Shown here: positions 1-7,478 of the stretch, in pieces
Layout: each line of letters begins with the position of its first letter
How positions within the stretch are numbered: the first letter of the stretch is position 1
NCBI RefSeq assembly: GCF_013410405.1
Contig: NZ_JACCFK010000001.1
Span: 310,001 to 374,000 of the forward strand
Source: Amycolatopsis endophytica
GTDB lineage: Bacteria; Actinomycetota; Actinomycetes; Mycobacteriales; Pseudonocardiaceae
Direction: 5' to 3'
Length of the DNA: 64,000 nt
Position numbers and translations under genes: made by a program
Notes under the pieces: generated by a model
What the model saw: the letters and a program-made list of their open reading frames with translations, nothing else
Told to the model about the DNA's origin: nothing
Database searches by the model: none

Positions 1-2
1 AA

Positions 3-356
3 GCTCAGCACTTGCTGGATGACGCGAAGTCCGGCGGCTGGGCCGTAGACGAAGAGACCGGTACCCATCTCCGCAACGCGATCACGCAAGCCGAGGAACG
101 GCTCTCGCGGATTTCGCTTAACGTTGAGCGGTTGCGCAACAAGCCGCCATTCGGCAACGACACTTACGCCCAACAGGCCGCCGCACATTTTCAGACCGCA
201 ATGGACTCCGATCAGAATTCCCTCATTCCTGTTTATCAAACCGTACCGAAGAACCTCAAGACCATCCGCGAGGCACTCGACGTGGCGATAAGCAAATACG
301 ACGCATCAAACGAGGAAGCCACGCAATATCTCGGTAAATTCAAGGATCCGGAGTAG
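3..356 (+). CDS. Small helical secretion-type protein, 5' end outside window
   Basis: The frame is open to the left edge of the window (Ala-Gln-His before the first TTG), so this is the 3' part of a gene. About 117 residues are visible. They are predicted to be mostly helical, with no signal peptide or membrane segment in the visible part. The size and amphipathic helical look resemble the small WXG100/ESX-like proteins that often precede DUF3558 lipoproteins in Pseudonocardiaceae, but no WXG motif is visible. The stop codon overlaps the GTG start of the next gene (TAGTG), so the two are translationally coupled. Function is unknown; the ESX-like reading is inference from shape and neighbour. 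Confidence 0.6.
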   Translation, partial: AQHLLDDAKSGGWAVDEETGTHLRNAITQAEERLSRISLNVERLRNKPPFGNDTYAQQAAAHFQTAMDSDQNSLIPVYQTVPKNLKTIREALDVAISKYDASNEEATQYLGKFKDPE

Positions 357-865
357 TGTCCAAAAAGCTGGCGGCGATCACTCTCGCATGCTTGACGATC
401 TCCGCGGCCGCGTGTACTTCCACGGTGTCTGGTGCCCCGACCCCGGCGACCAGCGGGGTCCCCACTTCGACGAGCACCAGTGATCCGTTCGCCGGAATGG
501 TCGCGTGCCAGGTGTTGGACGAACTCAACTCCGCACAAGGATTCAAACCCGGCGACAACATCAGCCACCGAAACGAATGCACCGCAACGAAATCCGGTCT
601 CGGCAGTAATGGGCTCGCACTTGACCCGGCGCAGGGATTGGCCGCCTTCAAGGAGGTCAATCCGGCCTCCGTCGACACAGACGTGAACGGCCGCAGGGCT
701 TTGCAGGAACAGAACCCTCTCGGCTGCACGATCGCGTTCGAGGTGGGCGAACACGCCCGTGTTCTCGCCCAGATGGCCATGTCGATGCCGGAACGCAACG
801 CGGAGGCGTGCCCGCTGGCGCACGACCTGGCGGAGCGGGTGGAGGCACTGTTACCCGAGCGTTGA
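356..865 (+). CDS. DUF3558-family lipoprotein
   Basis: A 169-aa protein with a lipoprotein signal: a short basic N-terminus, a hydrophobic stretch and the lipobox ISAAAC with the lipidated Cys at about residue 20, followed by a Ser/Thr/Pro-rich linker. The mature part carries the DUF3558 pattern, with a conserved Cys after a DPFAGM-like start (MVACQVLD) and further Cys residues at the spacing of this actinobacterial family. It should sit on the outer face of the membrane. The GTG start overlaps the preceding stop codon. The family has no established function. Confidence 0.8.
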   Translation: MSKKLAAITLACLTISAAACTSTVSGAPTPATSGVPTSTSTSDPFAGMVACQVLDELNSAQGFKPGDNISHRNECTATKSGLGSNGLALDPAQGLAAFKEVNPASVDTDVNGRRALQEQNPLGCTIAFEVGEHARVLAQMAMSMPERNAEACPLAHDLAERVEALLPER

Positions 866-1004
866 GACCCTCTGCATCGCGCGCACCGAGCCGCGCGACA
901 GGGCCACCGATCGCTGTGACCCCCGGTACCACGTCAGGTACGCGCGTACGCCTTTGAGGTACGTTCCTACCTTGAGTTCCGCACCGAATACGAAGGGGCG
1001 CGCC

Positions 1005-1238
1005 GTGGTCCACGCATACATCCTCATCCAGACCGAAGTCGGCAAGGCTGCCGCGGTCGCCGCGGAGATCTCCGGCATCCCCGGTGTCACCAGCTCGGAG
1101 GATGTGACGGGCCCTTACGACGTGATCGTGCGCGCGGAGGCCGACAACGTCGACACGCTCGGGCAGCTCGTGGTCGCGAAGGTGCAGGGCGTCGAGGGCA
1201 TCACCCGCACGCTCACCTGCCCCGTGGTCCACCTGTAG
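1005..1238 (+). CDS. Stand-alone Lrp/AsnC ligand-binding (RAM) domain protein
   Basis: A 77-aa protein that is only the alpha-beta RAM/ACT-like domain of Lrp/AsnC regulators, with no helix-turn-helix. The pattern VHAYILIQTEVG, IPGV, GPYDVIVRAE is typical of the family. Such proteins assemble into oligomers and are thought to sense amino acids or associate with full-length Lrp proteins. The GTG at 1005 is chosen because it starts exactly at the domain and follows a GAAGGGG stretch; the frame stays open upstream without homology. DUF3515 follows after only 3 bases, so the two are probably co-transcribed. Confidence 0.85.
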   Translation: MVHAYILIQTEVGKAAAVAAEISGIPGVTSSEDVTGPYDVIVRAEADNVDTLGQLVVAKVQGVEGITRTLTCPVVHL

Positions 1239-1241
1239 ACG

Positions 1242-1775
1242 ATGCCGGACACCGACACGGGCGCGCCGCCCCGCACCCTGCTCGTGGTCGCGGCGGTGCT
1301 GGTCGTCGCGCTGGCGGTGGCCGTCGCCGTGATCGGGCTGACCGGGCGGGATTCCGGCGACGAAAAGGGGCCGCTGGCGCTCGTGCCCGTCGACGCGCCG
1401 GAGGCCACCTCACCCGCGTGCGCGAAGCTGATCCCGGCGATGCCCGCGGAGCTGAACTCGAAGGGCACCCCGCTGCCCCGGCGCGAGATCGCCGAACCCG
1501 CCCCCGAGGCCACGATCGCCTGGGGCTCCCCTGACTCGATCGTGCTGCGCTGCGGCCTGGGCAAACCACCCGAACTGACGCAGACCAGCCCGCTGCGCGT
1601 GGTCAGCGGTGTGCAGTGGCTGCCGGTCGAGGGGCCCGGAGCGTCCACCTGGTACGTCGTGGACCGGCCGGTGTACGTGGCGCTGACCGTGCCGGACACC
1701 TCCGGAACGGGCCCGCTGCAGCAGATCTCGGACACCATCGCGGCGACCCTCGATCCGGTGCCGCTGCGCTTCTAA
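1242..1775 (+). CDS. DUF3515 family membrane-anchored protein
   Basis: A 177-aa protein with one N-terminal transmembrane anchor (about residues 12-33) and an extracytoplasmic domain with two conserved Cys residues (in SPACAKL and VLRCGLG) that could form a disulfide. This matches the DUF3515 family (Rv2980 in M. tuberculosis), which also lies convergent to ddl in mycobacteria. Its stop overlaps the ddl stop by 4 bases, tail to tail. Function is not established; the conserved link with ddl hints at a cell-envelope role. Confidence 0.85.
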   Translation: MPDTDTGAPPRTLLVVAAVLVVALAVAVAVIGLTGRDSGDEKGPLALVPVDAPEATSPACAKLIPAMPAELNSKGTPLPRREIAEPAPEATIAWGSPDSIVLRCGLGKPPELTQTSPLRVVSGVQWLPVEGPGASTWYVVDRPVYVALTVPDTSGTGPLQQISDTIAATLDPVPLRF

Positions 1776-2857
1776 CGCAGGCCGGTGCCCCGTGCGAGCG
1801 CGGTGTCGATCAGCGTCGCCAGCAGGGTGCGGTAGTCGACGCCGGTGACCTGCCACATCTTCGGATACGCCGACGTCGAGGTGAAGCCCGGCATCGTGTT
1901 GACCTCGTTGACCGTCAGCTCGCCGCCGGCGCCCACGAAGAAGTCGACGCGGGCCAGGCCCTGGCAGTCCAGCGCCTGGAACGCCTTCACCGCCTGCGCG
2001 CGCAGCTTCTCGGTCACCACGTCGTCCAGCTTGGCGGGGATGTCCAGTTCCGCGTCCTCGCCGATGTACTTCGTCTCGAAGTCGTACCAGGCGGATTCGT
2101 CGTCGGAGAGGACGCGCACCTCGGCGGGCAGCGACGCCTCGACCCGGCCGTCCGGGAACTCCAGCACACCGCACTCGACCTCACGCCCGGGCACGGCCGC
2201 CTCGATGAGCACCTTCGGATCGGTTTCGCGCGCCAGTGCGATCGCCGCGTCGAGCTCGGCCCAGTCGCTCACCTTGCTGATCCCGATCGACGAGCCTGCC
2301 CGCGACGGCTTCACGAACACCGGCAGTCCCAGCCGCTCGCGGTCCGCCGCGTCCAGAGTGGACTGGCCGCGGCGCAGCTCCACGTAGCGGCCGACCGGGA
2401 GTCCTTCCGCTGCGAGAAGTTTCTTCGCGTACCCCTTGTCCATCGCGGCGGCGCTGGCGAGCACGCCCGGCCCCACGTACGGGATACCGGCCATCTCCAG
2501 CAACCCCTGCAGCGTGCCGTCCTCACCGAAAGCGCCGTGCAGCACGGGGAACACGACGTCGACACCGTCGAGCGCCTCCGCGCCCGGCTCGGTCACCACC
2601 AGTTCGCGACGCGTCGGGTCACCGGCGAGCACGAGCGACTGACCACCGTCGACGGAAGGCAGCCGACGGTCCTGGATGGTGAGGGACTTCGGGTCGGAGG
2701 TGCCCAGCACCCAGCCGCCTTCGCGGGTGATGCCGATCGGCACCACCTCGAACCGGTCGCGGTCCAGATGCGCCAGCACACTGCCTGCCGACAGGCACGA
2801 GATCGTGTGCTCGGTGCTCCGGCCGCCGAACACCACGGCCACCCGCGTCTTCCTCAT
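1772..2857 (-). CDS. ddl: D-alanine--D-alanine ligase
   Basis: A 361-aa ATP-grasp enzyme that joins two D-alanines for peptidoglycan precursors in the cytosol. Visible signatures are the N-terminal [13 protein letters not shown], the [12 protein letters not shown] substrate loop, the [15 protein letters not shown]-grasp segment, the omega loop YDFETKY, and the C-terminal [10 protein letters not shown] metal/ATP motif. The Tyr of ETKY fits a normal D-Ala:D-Ala ligase rather than a D-Ala:D-Lac type, as far as motif comparison allows. Length is normal. The gene is tail-to-tail with DUF3515, as in mycobacteria. Confidence 0.97.
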   Translation of the reverse strand: MRKTRVAVVFGGRSTEHTISCLSAGSVLAHLDRDRFEVVPIGITREGGWVLGTSDPKSLTIQDRRLPSVDGGQSLVLAGDPTRRELVVTEPGAEALDGVDVVFPVLHGAFGEDGTLQGLLEMAGIPYVGPGVLASAAAMDKGYAKKLLAAEGLPVGRYVELRRGQSTLDAADRERLGLPVFVKPSRAGSSIGISKVSDWAELDAAIALARETDPKVLIEAAVPGREVECGVLEFPDGRVEASLPAEVRVLSDDESAWYDFETKYIGEDAELDIPAKLDDVVTEKLRAQAVKAFQALDCQGLARVDFFVGAGGELTVNEVNTMPGFTSTSAYPKMWQVTGVDYRTLLATLIDTALARGTGLR

Positions 2858-2893
2858 GGCCGGTCACCCTACCGGGCTCTTGCCCCCGTCCGA

Positions 2894-4264
2894 TCAGCGC
2901 AGTAAGCCCACCAGCGTGTCCAGCGCACCGGCCAGCGCCTCACGGGAACAGCCCGCGTACCCGATCGCCGCGCCGAAGGCCGTCGGGGTTCCGGCGAAGT
3001 GGCGGGCGAGGCCGTCGAGCCGGATGCCGCGGGCGCGCCCGGCCGCGAGACGCTCACGCTCGGCCGCGGCGGACGGGAACGGCACGACCAGGTGCGCGCC
3101 CGCGTCGTCGCCCAGCACGGGAACGCCGCCCTGCCGCAGCGCGGACACCAGCACCACCCGCCGCTCGGACAGCTCCCGACGCAGTTTCCGCAGGTGACGG
3201 CCCAGGTCGCCGTGGCGGGCCAGCTCGATCAGAACCCGCTGTCCGGCGGGTGAGGGCCTGGTTCCGGTGCGGTCGCGGTAGGCCAGCACCATCGACGTGA
3301 CCGCCGCGGGCGCGACCATCCACCCGGCGCCGAGCGTCGGGGTGAGGATCTTGCTCGTGGTGCCCAGGTGCAGCACGACATCGGGCGCGAGCGCGGCCAG
3401 CAGCGGCAGCGGGGCGACGTCGAACCGCAGCTCACCGTCGTAGTCGTCCTCGATGACCAGCATGTTCTCGGCCCGCGCCCGCTCGACCAGCTCGACCCGG
3501 CGTGCCGCGTTCAGCCGCGATCCCATCGGGTACTGGTGCGCGGGCGAGCAGTACACGCCGCGGACACCGGCCGGGATCGCGTCCGTACGCAGGCCTTCGT
3601 TGTCGACCGGGATGCCGACCACCTCGAGCCCGGCGCTCAGGAATGCCTGCACCGCACGCTGGTAACCGGGTTCCTCCACGGCGATCGTGTCGCCGGCCTG
3701 GAAGATCGCACCGGCCAGTTCGAGCACCGCGCTGGTGGTGCCGCCGGTGGCCAGGACGGAGTCGGTGCCGACCGCCAGCCCGCGGTGACGCAGCAGGTGC
3801 TCGGCGATCGCGGCCCGGTACTCCGGCAGGCCCGCGCGGTGGGCACGCGTCAGCGGCGCGGTGTCGGCGGCCGCGCGCCAGGCCCGGCGCCACGCGGCCC
3901 GGTCGATGCCGCCCGCCCACGGCGTGCCCGGGGTGAGGTCGAGCAGCTCGTCCGGCTCGGCGATCTCGCCGGGGACGATCCGGTGGACGGGGCGGTCGCT
4001 GGGTGGTGAAGTGGTGACGTAGGTGCCGGATCCGTGGCGGCCGGTGATCCAGCCTTCGGCGTGCAGCTGTTCGTAGGCCGCGGAGGTCACCGTGCGGCTG
4101 ACGCCGAGCCGGGCGGCCAGCGCACGGGTGGAGGGCAGCCGGTCCCCGCCACGCAGGTGGCCGGCGGCGGCCGCGTCGCGCAGGGCGTCGGCGAGCTGCA
4201 CCGCCAGCGGGGTCGGCGCCTCGCGGTCAAGGGTGACGGGCAGCGCGGTGGCGGACTGCGGCAC
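2894..4264 (-). CDS. MocR/PdxR-type GntR transcriptional regulator with aminotransferase domain
   Basis: A 456-aa protein with an N-terminal GntR winged helix (about residues 15-85; RLPSTRALAARLGVSRTVTSAAYEQL) fused to a fold-type I aminotransferase domain. The PLP lysine is expected in GTTSKIL, with the aminotransferase-like YCSPAHQYP and EDDYDGELRF motifs. MocR proteins use the aminotransferase domain to sense pyridoxal phosphate or amines rather than for catalysis. It is divergent from a pyridoxamine-phosphate-oxidase-like gene across 73 bases containing repeated AAGTGGC boxes, so it probably controls that gene and itself. GTG start. Confidence 0.93.
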   Translation of the reverse strand: MPQSATALPVTLDREAPTPLAVQLADALRDAAAAGHLRGGDRLPSTRALAARLGVSRTVTSAAYEQLHAEGWITGRHGSGTYVTTSPPSDRPVHRIVPGEIAEPDELLDLTPGTPWAGGIDRAAWRRAWRAAADTAPLTRAHRAGLPEYRAAIAEHLLRHRGLAVGTDSVLATGGTTSAVLELAGAIFQAGDTIAVEEPGYQRAVQAFLSAGLEVVGIPVDNEGLRTDAIPAGVRGVYCSPAHQYPMGSRLNAARRVELVERARAENMLVIEDDYDGELRFDVAPLPLLAALAPDVVLHLGTTSKILTPTLGAGWMVAPAAVTSMVLAYRDRTGTRPSPAGQRVLIELARHGDLGRHLRKLRRELSERRVVLVSALRQGGVPVLGDDAGAHLVVPFPSAAAERERLAAGRARGIRLDGLARHFAGTPTAFGAAIGYAGCSREALAGALDTLVGLLR

Positions 4265-4267
4265 GGC

Positions 4268-4321
4268 AAGTGGCCTTTCGTCATTGCCCAGAAAGTGGCT
4301 CTTCTAGAAGTCCACTATACG
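4268..4321 (+). promoter_or_regulatory. Divergent promoter with MocR-type operator boxes
   Basis: Two direct copies of AAGTGGC lie 25 bases apart (4268-4274 and 4293-4299). The second forms the left arm of an imperfect palindrome at 4294-4316 (AGTGG, central CTTCTAGAAG, CCACT). Direct repeats plus an inverted half are typical of MocR operators. A TATAC -10-like sequence directly follows at 4315-4320, reading toward the oxidase-like gene, so binding here would affect that promoter. Regulator assignment is inferred from adjacency. Confidence 0.6.
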
Positions 4322-4337
4322 TCGCATCCTGGGATTC

Positions 4338-4991
4338 ATGAGCACACTCTCGCCGACCCCGCGCAGCACCCTGACCCGGAAGAAGGACCGGGCCGCGACC
4401 GATCGCGAGCGCCTGTACGAGGTGCTCGACGGCGGCCTGATCTGCCACCTCGGGCTCGTGCTGCACGGCTCCCCGGTGGTGCTGCCGACCGGCTACGGGC
4501 GCGAGGGCGACACACTGTACTTCCACGGATCGACCGGCGCGGGCAACCTCCGCGAGGCGGCGCGGGGCATCGACGTGTGCGTGACGGTCACCCTGCTCGA
4601 CGGGCTCGTCTACGCGCGCTCGCTGAACAACCACTCGATGAACTACCGCAGCGCCGTCGTGCACGGAACCGCCCGGCTGGTGACCGGCGAGGAAAAGATG
4701 CACGGCCTGCGGGCGGTGACCGAGCACCTGACGCCGGGCTCGTGGGACCACGCCCGCGCGGTGAACGCGAAAGAACTGGCGTCGGTTTCGGTGCTGGCAC
4801 TGGACCTTTCCGAGGCGTCGGTGAAGATCCGCTCCGGGGAGCCGATCGAGGAGCCGGAGGACCTGGACAGCCACGACATCTGGGCCGGTGTGGTGCCGGT
4901 CCGGACCACGCTCGGGGAGCCGGTGCCCGCCCCGTACCTGCCCGCGGATGCGCCGGTTCCGGCTCACGTGCTCGACCGGAAACTGTCGTAG
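4338..4991 (+). CDS. Pyridoxamine 5'-phosphate oxidase-like flavin-binding protein
   Basis: A 217-aa protein with the split-barrel flavin-binding fold of the Pyridox_ox_2 family. Signatures are the N-terminal REKDRA-like stretch (RKKDRAATDRERLYEVLD), CHLGLVLHGSPVVLPTGYGREGD and the YFHGSTGAGNLR phosphate-binding segment. These proteins bind FMN, F420 or heme; which one applies here cannot be told. It is divergent from a MocR-type PLP-sensing regulator and probably controlled by it, which points to vitamin B6 or amine metabolism. It is not the canonical PdxH. Confidence 0.85.
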   Translation: MSTLSPTPRSTLTRKKDRAATDRERLYEVLDGGLICHLGLVLHGSPVVLPTGYGREGDTLYFHGSTGAGNLREAARGIDVCVTVTLLDGLVYARSLNNHSMNYRSAVVHGTARLVTGEEKMHGLRAVTEHLTPGSWDHARAVNAKELASVSVLALDLSEASVKIRSGEPIEEPEDLDSHDIWAGVVPVRTTLGEPVPAPYLPADAPVPAHVLDRKLS

Positions 4992-5012
4992 GGAGCCACT
5001 AGCGTCGGTGGG

Positions 5013-6167
5013 GTGCTGACCACGCTGGCCGTCGAGAACTACCGCTCGCTGCGGGATCTCGTGCTGCCGTTGTCCCGGCTGACGGTCGTCACCGGCGTCA
5101 ACGGCACCGGGAAGTCCAACCTGTATCGCGCATTGAGGCTGCTCGCCGACGCCGGGCGCAACGGCGCGGTCGCGGCGCTCGCTCGTGAGGGCGGGCTGCC
5201 CTCGACGTTGTGGGCCGGGCCGGAGGCGGTGGGCAAACGCGCGACCGTGCAGGGAACGGTGCGGACGAAGCCGGTCGGGCTGCGGCTCGGATTCGGTGGC
5301 GACGAGTTCGGGTACGCGCTGGACTTCGGTCTGCCGGTGCCGAACAAGGATCCGGACCGCCCCACGCTGTTCAACCTGGATCCGGAGTTCAAGCGGGAGA
5401 GCCTGTGGTGCGGGCCGGTTCTGCGGCAGACGGCGGTGCTCGCCGATCGCGCGGGGCCGTCGGTCCGGGTGCGGGACGAGTCGGGCGCCTGGGCGGCGGC
5501 GTCGCGTATCGGGCTGACCGACAGCATGCTCAGCGAACTGGGCGATCCGCGGGCCTGCCCGGAGCTGATGATCGTGCGGGAACGGTTGCGGTCGTGGCGG
5601 TTCTACGACCAGTTCCGCACCGACGCCGGGGCGCCGGCGCGGCAGGACCGCATCGGCACCCGCACCACGGTGCTCGGCCATGACGGCGCCGATCTGGCCG
5701 CGGCGCTGCGGACGATCCAGGAGTTCGGCGACGACGAGGCACTGGCCGAAGCGGTGTCGGACGCCTTCCCTCGGTCGCGCGTCGAAGTGGTGGGTGCGGA
5801 CGGCCTGCTGCGGTTGCGGTTCCACCAGCACGGTCTGCTGCGCCCGCTCGGGGCCGCCGAACTGTCGGACGGCACGTTGCGATACCTGTTGTGGGTGGCG
5901 GCGCTGCTGAGCCCGCGGCCGCCGGAGTTGCTGGTGCTCAACGAACCTGAGACCAGCCTGCACCCCGACCTGTTGCCCGCGCTGGCCGCGTTGATCGTCA
6001 AGGCGTCGCGGCGCGCGCAGGTCGTCGTGGTGTCCCACGCGCGGCCGCTGGTCGTCGCGTTGTCCGAGGACGCCACGACGCTGGAACTGGAGAAGAGCTT
6101 CGGCGCGACGGCGGTGTCCGGGCAGGGCAGGCTCGACCGGCCGTCGTGGCACTGGCCGAAACGCTGA
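5013..6167 (+). CDS. RecF/SMC-like AAA ATPase (COG4637 type)
   Basis: A 384-aa ABC-ATPase-fold protein. Walker A is GVNGTGKSN (residues 28-36), the signature-like region is AAELSDGTLRYL, and Walker B is LLVLNEPETSLHP with the catalytic Glu. There is no coiled-coil arm and no TOPRIM nuclease domain, so it is a stand-alone predicted ATPase rather than an OLD nuclease. Such genes are scattered and poorly characterised, sometimes linked to defence or DNA metabolism. The GTG start follows the preceding stop by about 20 bases, so it may be co-transcribed with the oxidase-like gene. Function unknown. Confidence 0.8.
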   Translation: MLTTLAVENYRSLRDLVLPLSRLTVVTGVNGTGKSNLYRALRLLADAGRNGAVAALAREGGLPSTLWAGPEAVGKRATVQGTVRTKPVGLRLGFGGDEFGYALDFGLPVPNKDPDRPTLFNLDPEFKRESLWCGPVLRQTAVLADRAGPSVRVRDESGAWAAASRIGLTDSMLSELGDPRACPELMIVRERLRSWRFYDQFRTDAGAPARQDRIGTRTTVLGHDGADLAAALRTIQEFGDDEALAEAVSDAFPRSRVEVVGADGLLRLRFHQHGLLRPLGAAELSDGTLRYLLWVAALLSPRPPELLVLNEPETSLHPDLLPALAALIVKASRRAQVVVVSHARPLVVALSEDATTLELEKSFGATAVSGQGRLDRPSWHWPKR

Positions 6168-6178
6168 TGTCCGGGAGA

Positions 6179-6643
6179 TCAGTCCCGGATCGGGCCGCTG
6201 ACGGGGTCGAGGTGGTAGGACCGCATGACCCTGCCGCCGCTGCGGTAGACATGGACGCTGATCGCCGGGTCCGGGCCGTCGTTGCGCACCTCGTGCACGT
6301 AGCCGGGGCCGAACACCCGCGACTGCCCCGCGGACAGCGCATGCACCTCGGTCACCCCGCGCCGCGCGACGGTTTCGCTCAGGCGACCGCTCACCACCGT
6401 GAAGGCGCCCGTCGAACGCCCGTGGTCGTGCAGGTCGGCCCGCTGGCCGGGAAGCCAGCCCATCAGCCAGATTTCCTCGTCGTCACGCGCCTCGACGAGG
6501 GTGGAGAACCGCTCGTCGGGGTCGTAGCGCAGCAGGTGGCGCCAGCGTTCCCGGTCGGCGGCGACTTCGAGTGCGACGCGCACCGGATGGCGCAGCACGG
6601 GCTTTTCGGTCAGGGCGAGGGTGTTGTCCGGAACGGCGAACAT
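6179..6643 (-). CDS. Cysteine dioxygenase-family protein
   Basis: A 154-aa cupin of the cysteine dioxygenase family, which uses non-heme iron and oxygen to convert a thiol (classically cysteine to cysteine sulfinate). The metal motif is visible as LHDHGRSTGAF and the third His in PGYVHEVRN; the late YHLDP segment is also family-typical. The ATG at 6643 is chosen because a strong ribosome site (GAGGA) lies 9 bases before it; the frame continues upstream without homology. A poly-Cys leader peptide lies 45 bases upstream and its Cys codons are complementary to this ribosome site. Thiol dioxygenases on 3-mercaptopropionate share the fold, so the exact substrate is open. Confidence 0.88.
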   Translation of the reverse strand: MFAVPDNTLALTEKPVLRHPVRVALEVAADRERWRHLLRYDPDERFSTLVEARDDEEIWLMGWLPGQRADLHDHGRSTGAFTVVSGRLSETVARRGVTEVHALSAGQSRVFGPGYVHEVRNDGPDPAISVHVYRSGGRVMRSYHLDPVSGPIRD

Positions 6644-6648
6644 GAAAA

Positions 6649-6709
6649 GTGTCCTCGTGAAAGAAAGGGATGGTCGTCGGGCTGGATCAGCGACAACAAC
6701 AAGGACACA
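6649..6709 (-). promoter_or_regulatory. Cysteine-responsive leader hairpin sequestering the ribosome site
   Basis: On the minus strand the ribosome-site segment ACGAGGACAC (6649-6658) can pair over 10 bases, with one G-U pair, with GTGTCCTTGT (6700-6709), which lies inside the leader peptide and covers its first Cys-Pro-Cys codons. A ribosome stalled there would free the ribosome site; a ribosome that finishes would let the hairpin form. The complementarity is read directly from the sequence; the mechanism is inferred by analogy with poly-Cys leaders described in mycobacteria. Confidence 0.65.
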
Positions 6710-6762
6710 GCGCAGCGCCACGGCGGATGTTCCGCCGGACCGGAAGGCCGCGCGTCGTCATG
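6688..6762 (-). CDS. Poly-cysteine leader peptide (24 aa)
   Basis: A short reading frame of 24 codons starting at ATG 6762 and ending ALCPCCCR-stop, with four Cys among the last six residues. It lies 45 bases before the cysteine dioxygenase-like gene. A TTGACC box (minus strand, 6792-6797) and a weak TTGGGT 17 bases downstream stand 7 bases before the ATG, so the transcript could be leaderless. Actinobacterial upstream peptides ending in consecutive Cys codons are known to act as cysteine-sensing attenuators; that this one does so is inference from its Cys run and from the complementarity to the next ribosome site. Confidence 0.75.
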
Positions 6763-6865
6763 GCGCCCACCCAACCAGCGGGCCACGCGAGGGTCAACTC
6801 GGTTCCACCCACTAGGACAACCCGGCGCCGTCCAGCGGCGCGCCAGCGCCCTACACCCCAAGCTG

Positions 6866-7306
6866 GGTGGTCATCCCGGAGTCTGCCGGTCTTGATCTTT
6901 GAACCCCGCCTTTGGCAGGCGAGCCGCTGGGCACGTGGGCTACCGGTAGTCGGTCGGCTTGGGTTCGACCTCCCCCGCCCCTCCTTGCGGACGGTGTCAG
7001 TCGCAGAGCAGCGGCGTCAAGGCGGGAAAGAGTACCTTGACCCCGCTGATCAGCGACCAAAGCAGGCTGAGGATGAGGGGCGGGGAAGGTCCGGGCACGT
7101 CGCGGTTCGGCCTACATTGCCGGACGCCGGAGGTCCGGGCACGTCGCGGTTCGGCCTACATTGCCGGACGCCGGAGGTCCGGGCCGTTCTTGGCTCGGCT
7201 TACGTTGCCGGACGCCGGGTGGTGCGGCTGGGTCGCAGCGCGGCCTACATGCCGGGCGGCGGAGGCCCGAGCCAGTCGCGACTCGGCCTACATACCGGGC
7301 GGCGGG
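6866..7306 (-). repeat. Dispersed nested-palindrome element, copy A, with 44-bp tandem array
   Basis: Related in inverted orientation to the element at 13168-13427. It has an outer inverted repeat (CCTCCCCCGCCCC at 6969-6981 with a one-mismatch partner at 7077-7089) and an inner 23-bp inverted repeat (7000-7022 with 7035-7057, three mismatches) around GTCAAGG/CCTTGAC. One end carries GGTGGTCATCCCG (6866-6878), the other runs into five 44-bp units. No coding signal is seen across it. It lies between the cysteine dioxygenase leader and the 3' end of gpsA. Confidence 0.75.
7088..7306. repeat. Five-unit 44-bp tandem repeat
   Basis: Units at 7088-7131, 7132-7175, 7176-7219, 7220-7263 and 7264-7306. 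The first two are identical; the others diverge but keep the CGGCCTACAT and GCCGGACGCC-like blocks, and the last is 43 bases. Copy B of the dispersed element holds only one such unit, so copy number varies between copies. There are no spacers between units, so this is not a CRISPR array. Confidence 0.85.
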
Positions 7307-7353
7307 TGGTGCGGCGGGCTCAGCGTCCGTTCCCGGGCGCCGAGTCCCGGAAG

Positions 7354-7470
7354 GGCAAACACGCCAGCCGGAACGGCAAACACGCTGCCCGGAACGGCAA
7401 ACACGGCGACGGGAGCGGCAAACACGCGCGTGTTGGCTGCTCCGGGCGGCGTGTGGGCTGCTCGGGCGCG
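7354..7470. repeat. 21-bp array turning into its own inverted copies
   Basis: GGCAAACACG recurs at 7354, 7375, 7396 and 7417, a strict 21-bp period, followed by inverted versions GTGTTGGCTGCTCC and GTGTGGGCTGCTCG, also 21 bases apart (7429 and 7450). The forward and inverted halves can fold into a long hairpin just beyond the stop of gpsA, so it may serve as a terminator. A related array lies at 24691-24801. Confidence 0.75.
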
Positions 7471-7478
7471 GGCTTGCG

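Noticed and set aside
1772..2857. Glycopeptide-resistance-type D-Ala:D-Lac ligase
   Set aside because: The omega-loop keeps the Tyr expected for D-Ala:D-Ala ligase and there are no vanH/vanX-like neighbours; the 2-hydroxyacid dehydrogenase at 53342 is 50 kb away.
7088..7470. CRISPR-like arrays
   Set aside because: Units are adjacent (44 bp) or overlap in period (21 bp) without unique spacers, and no cas genes are present.
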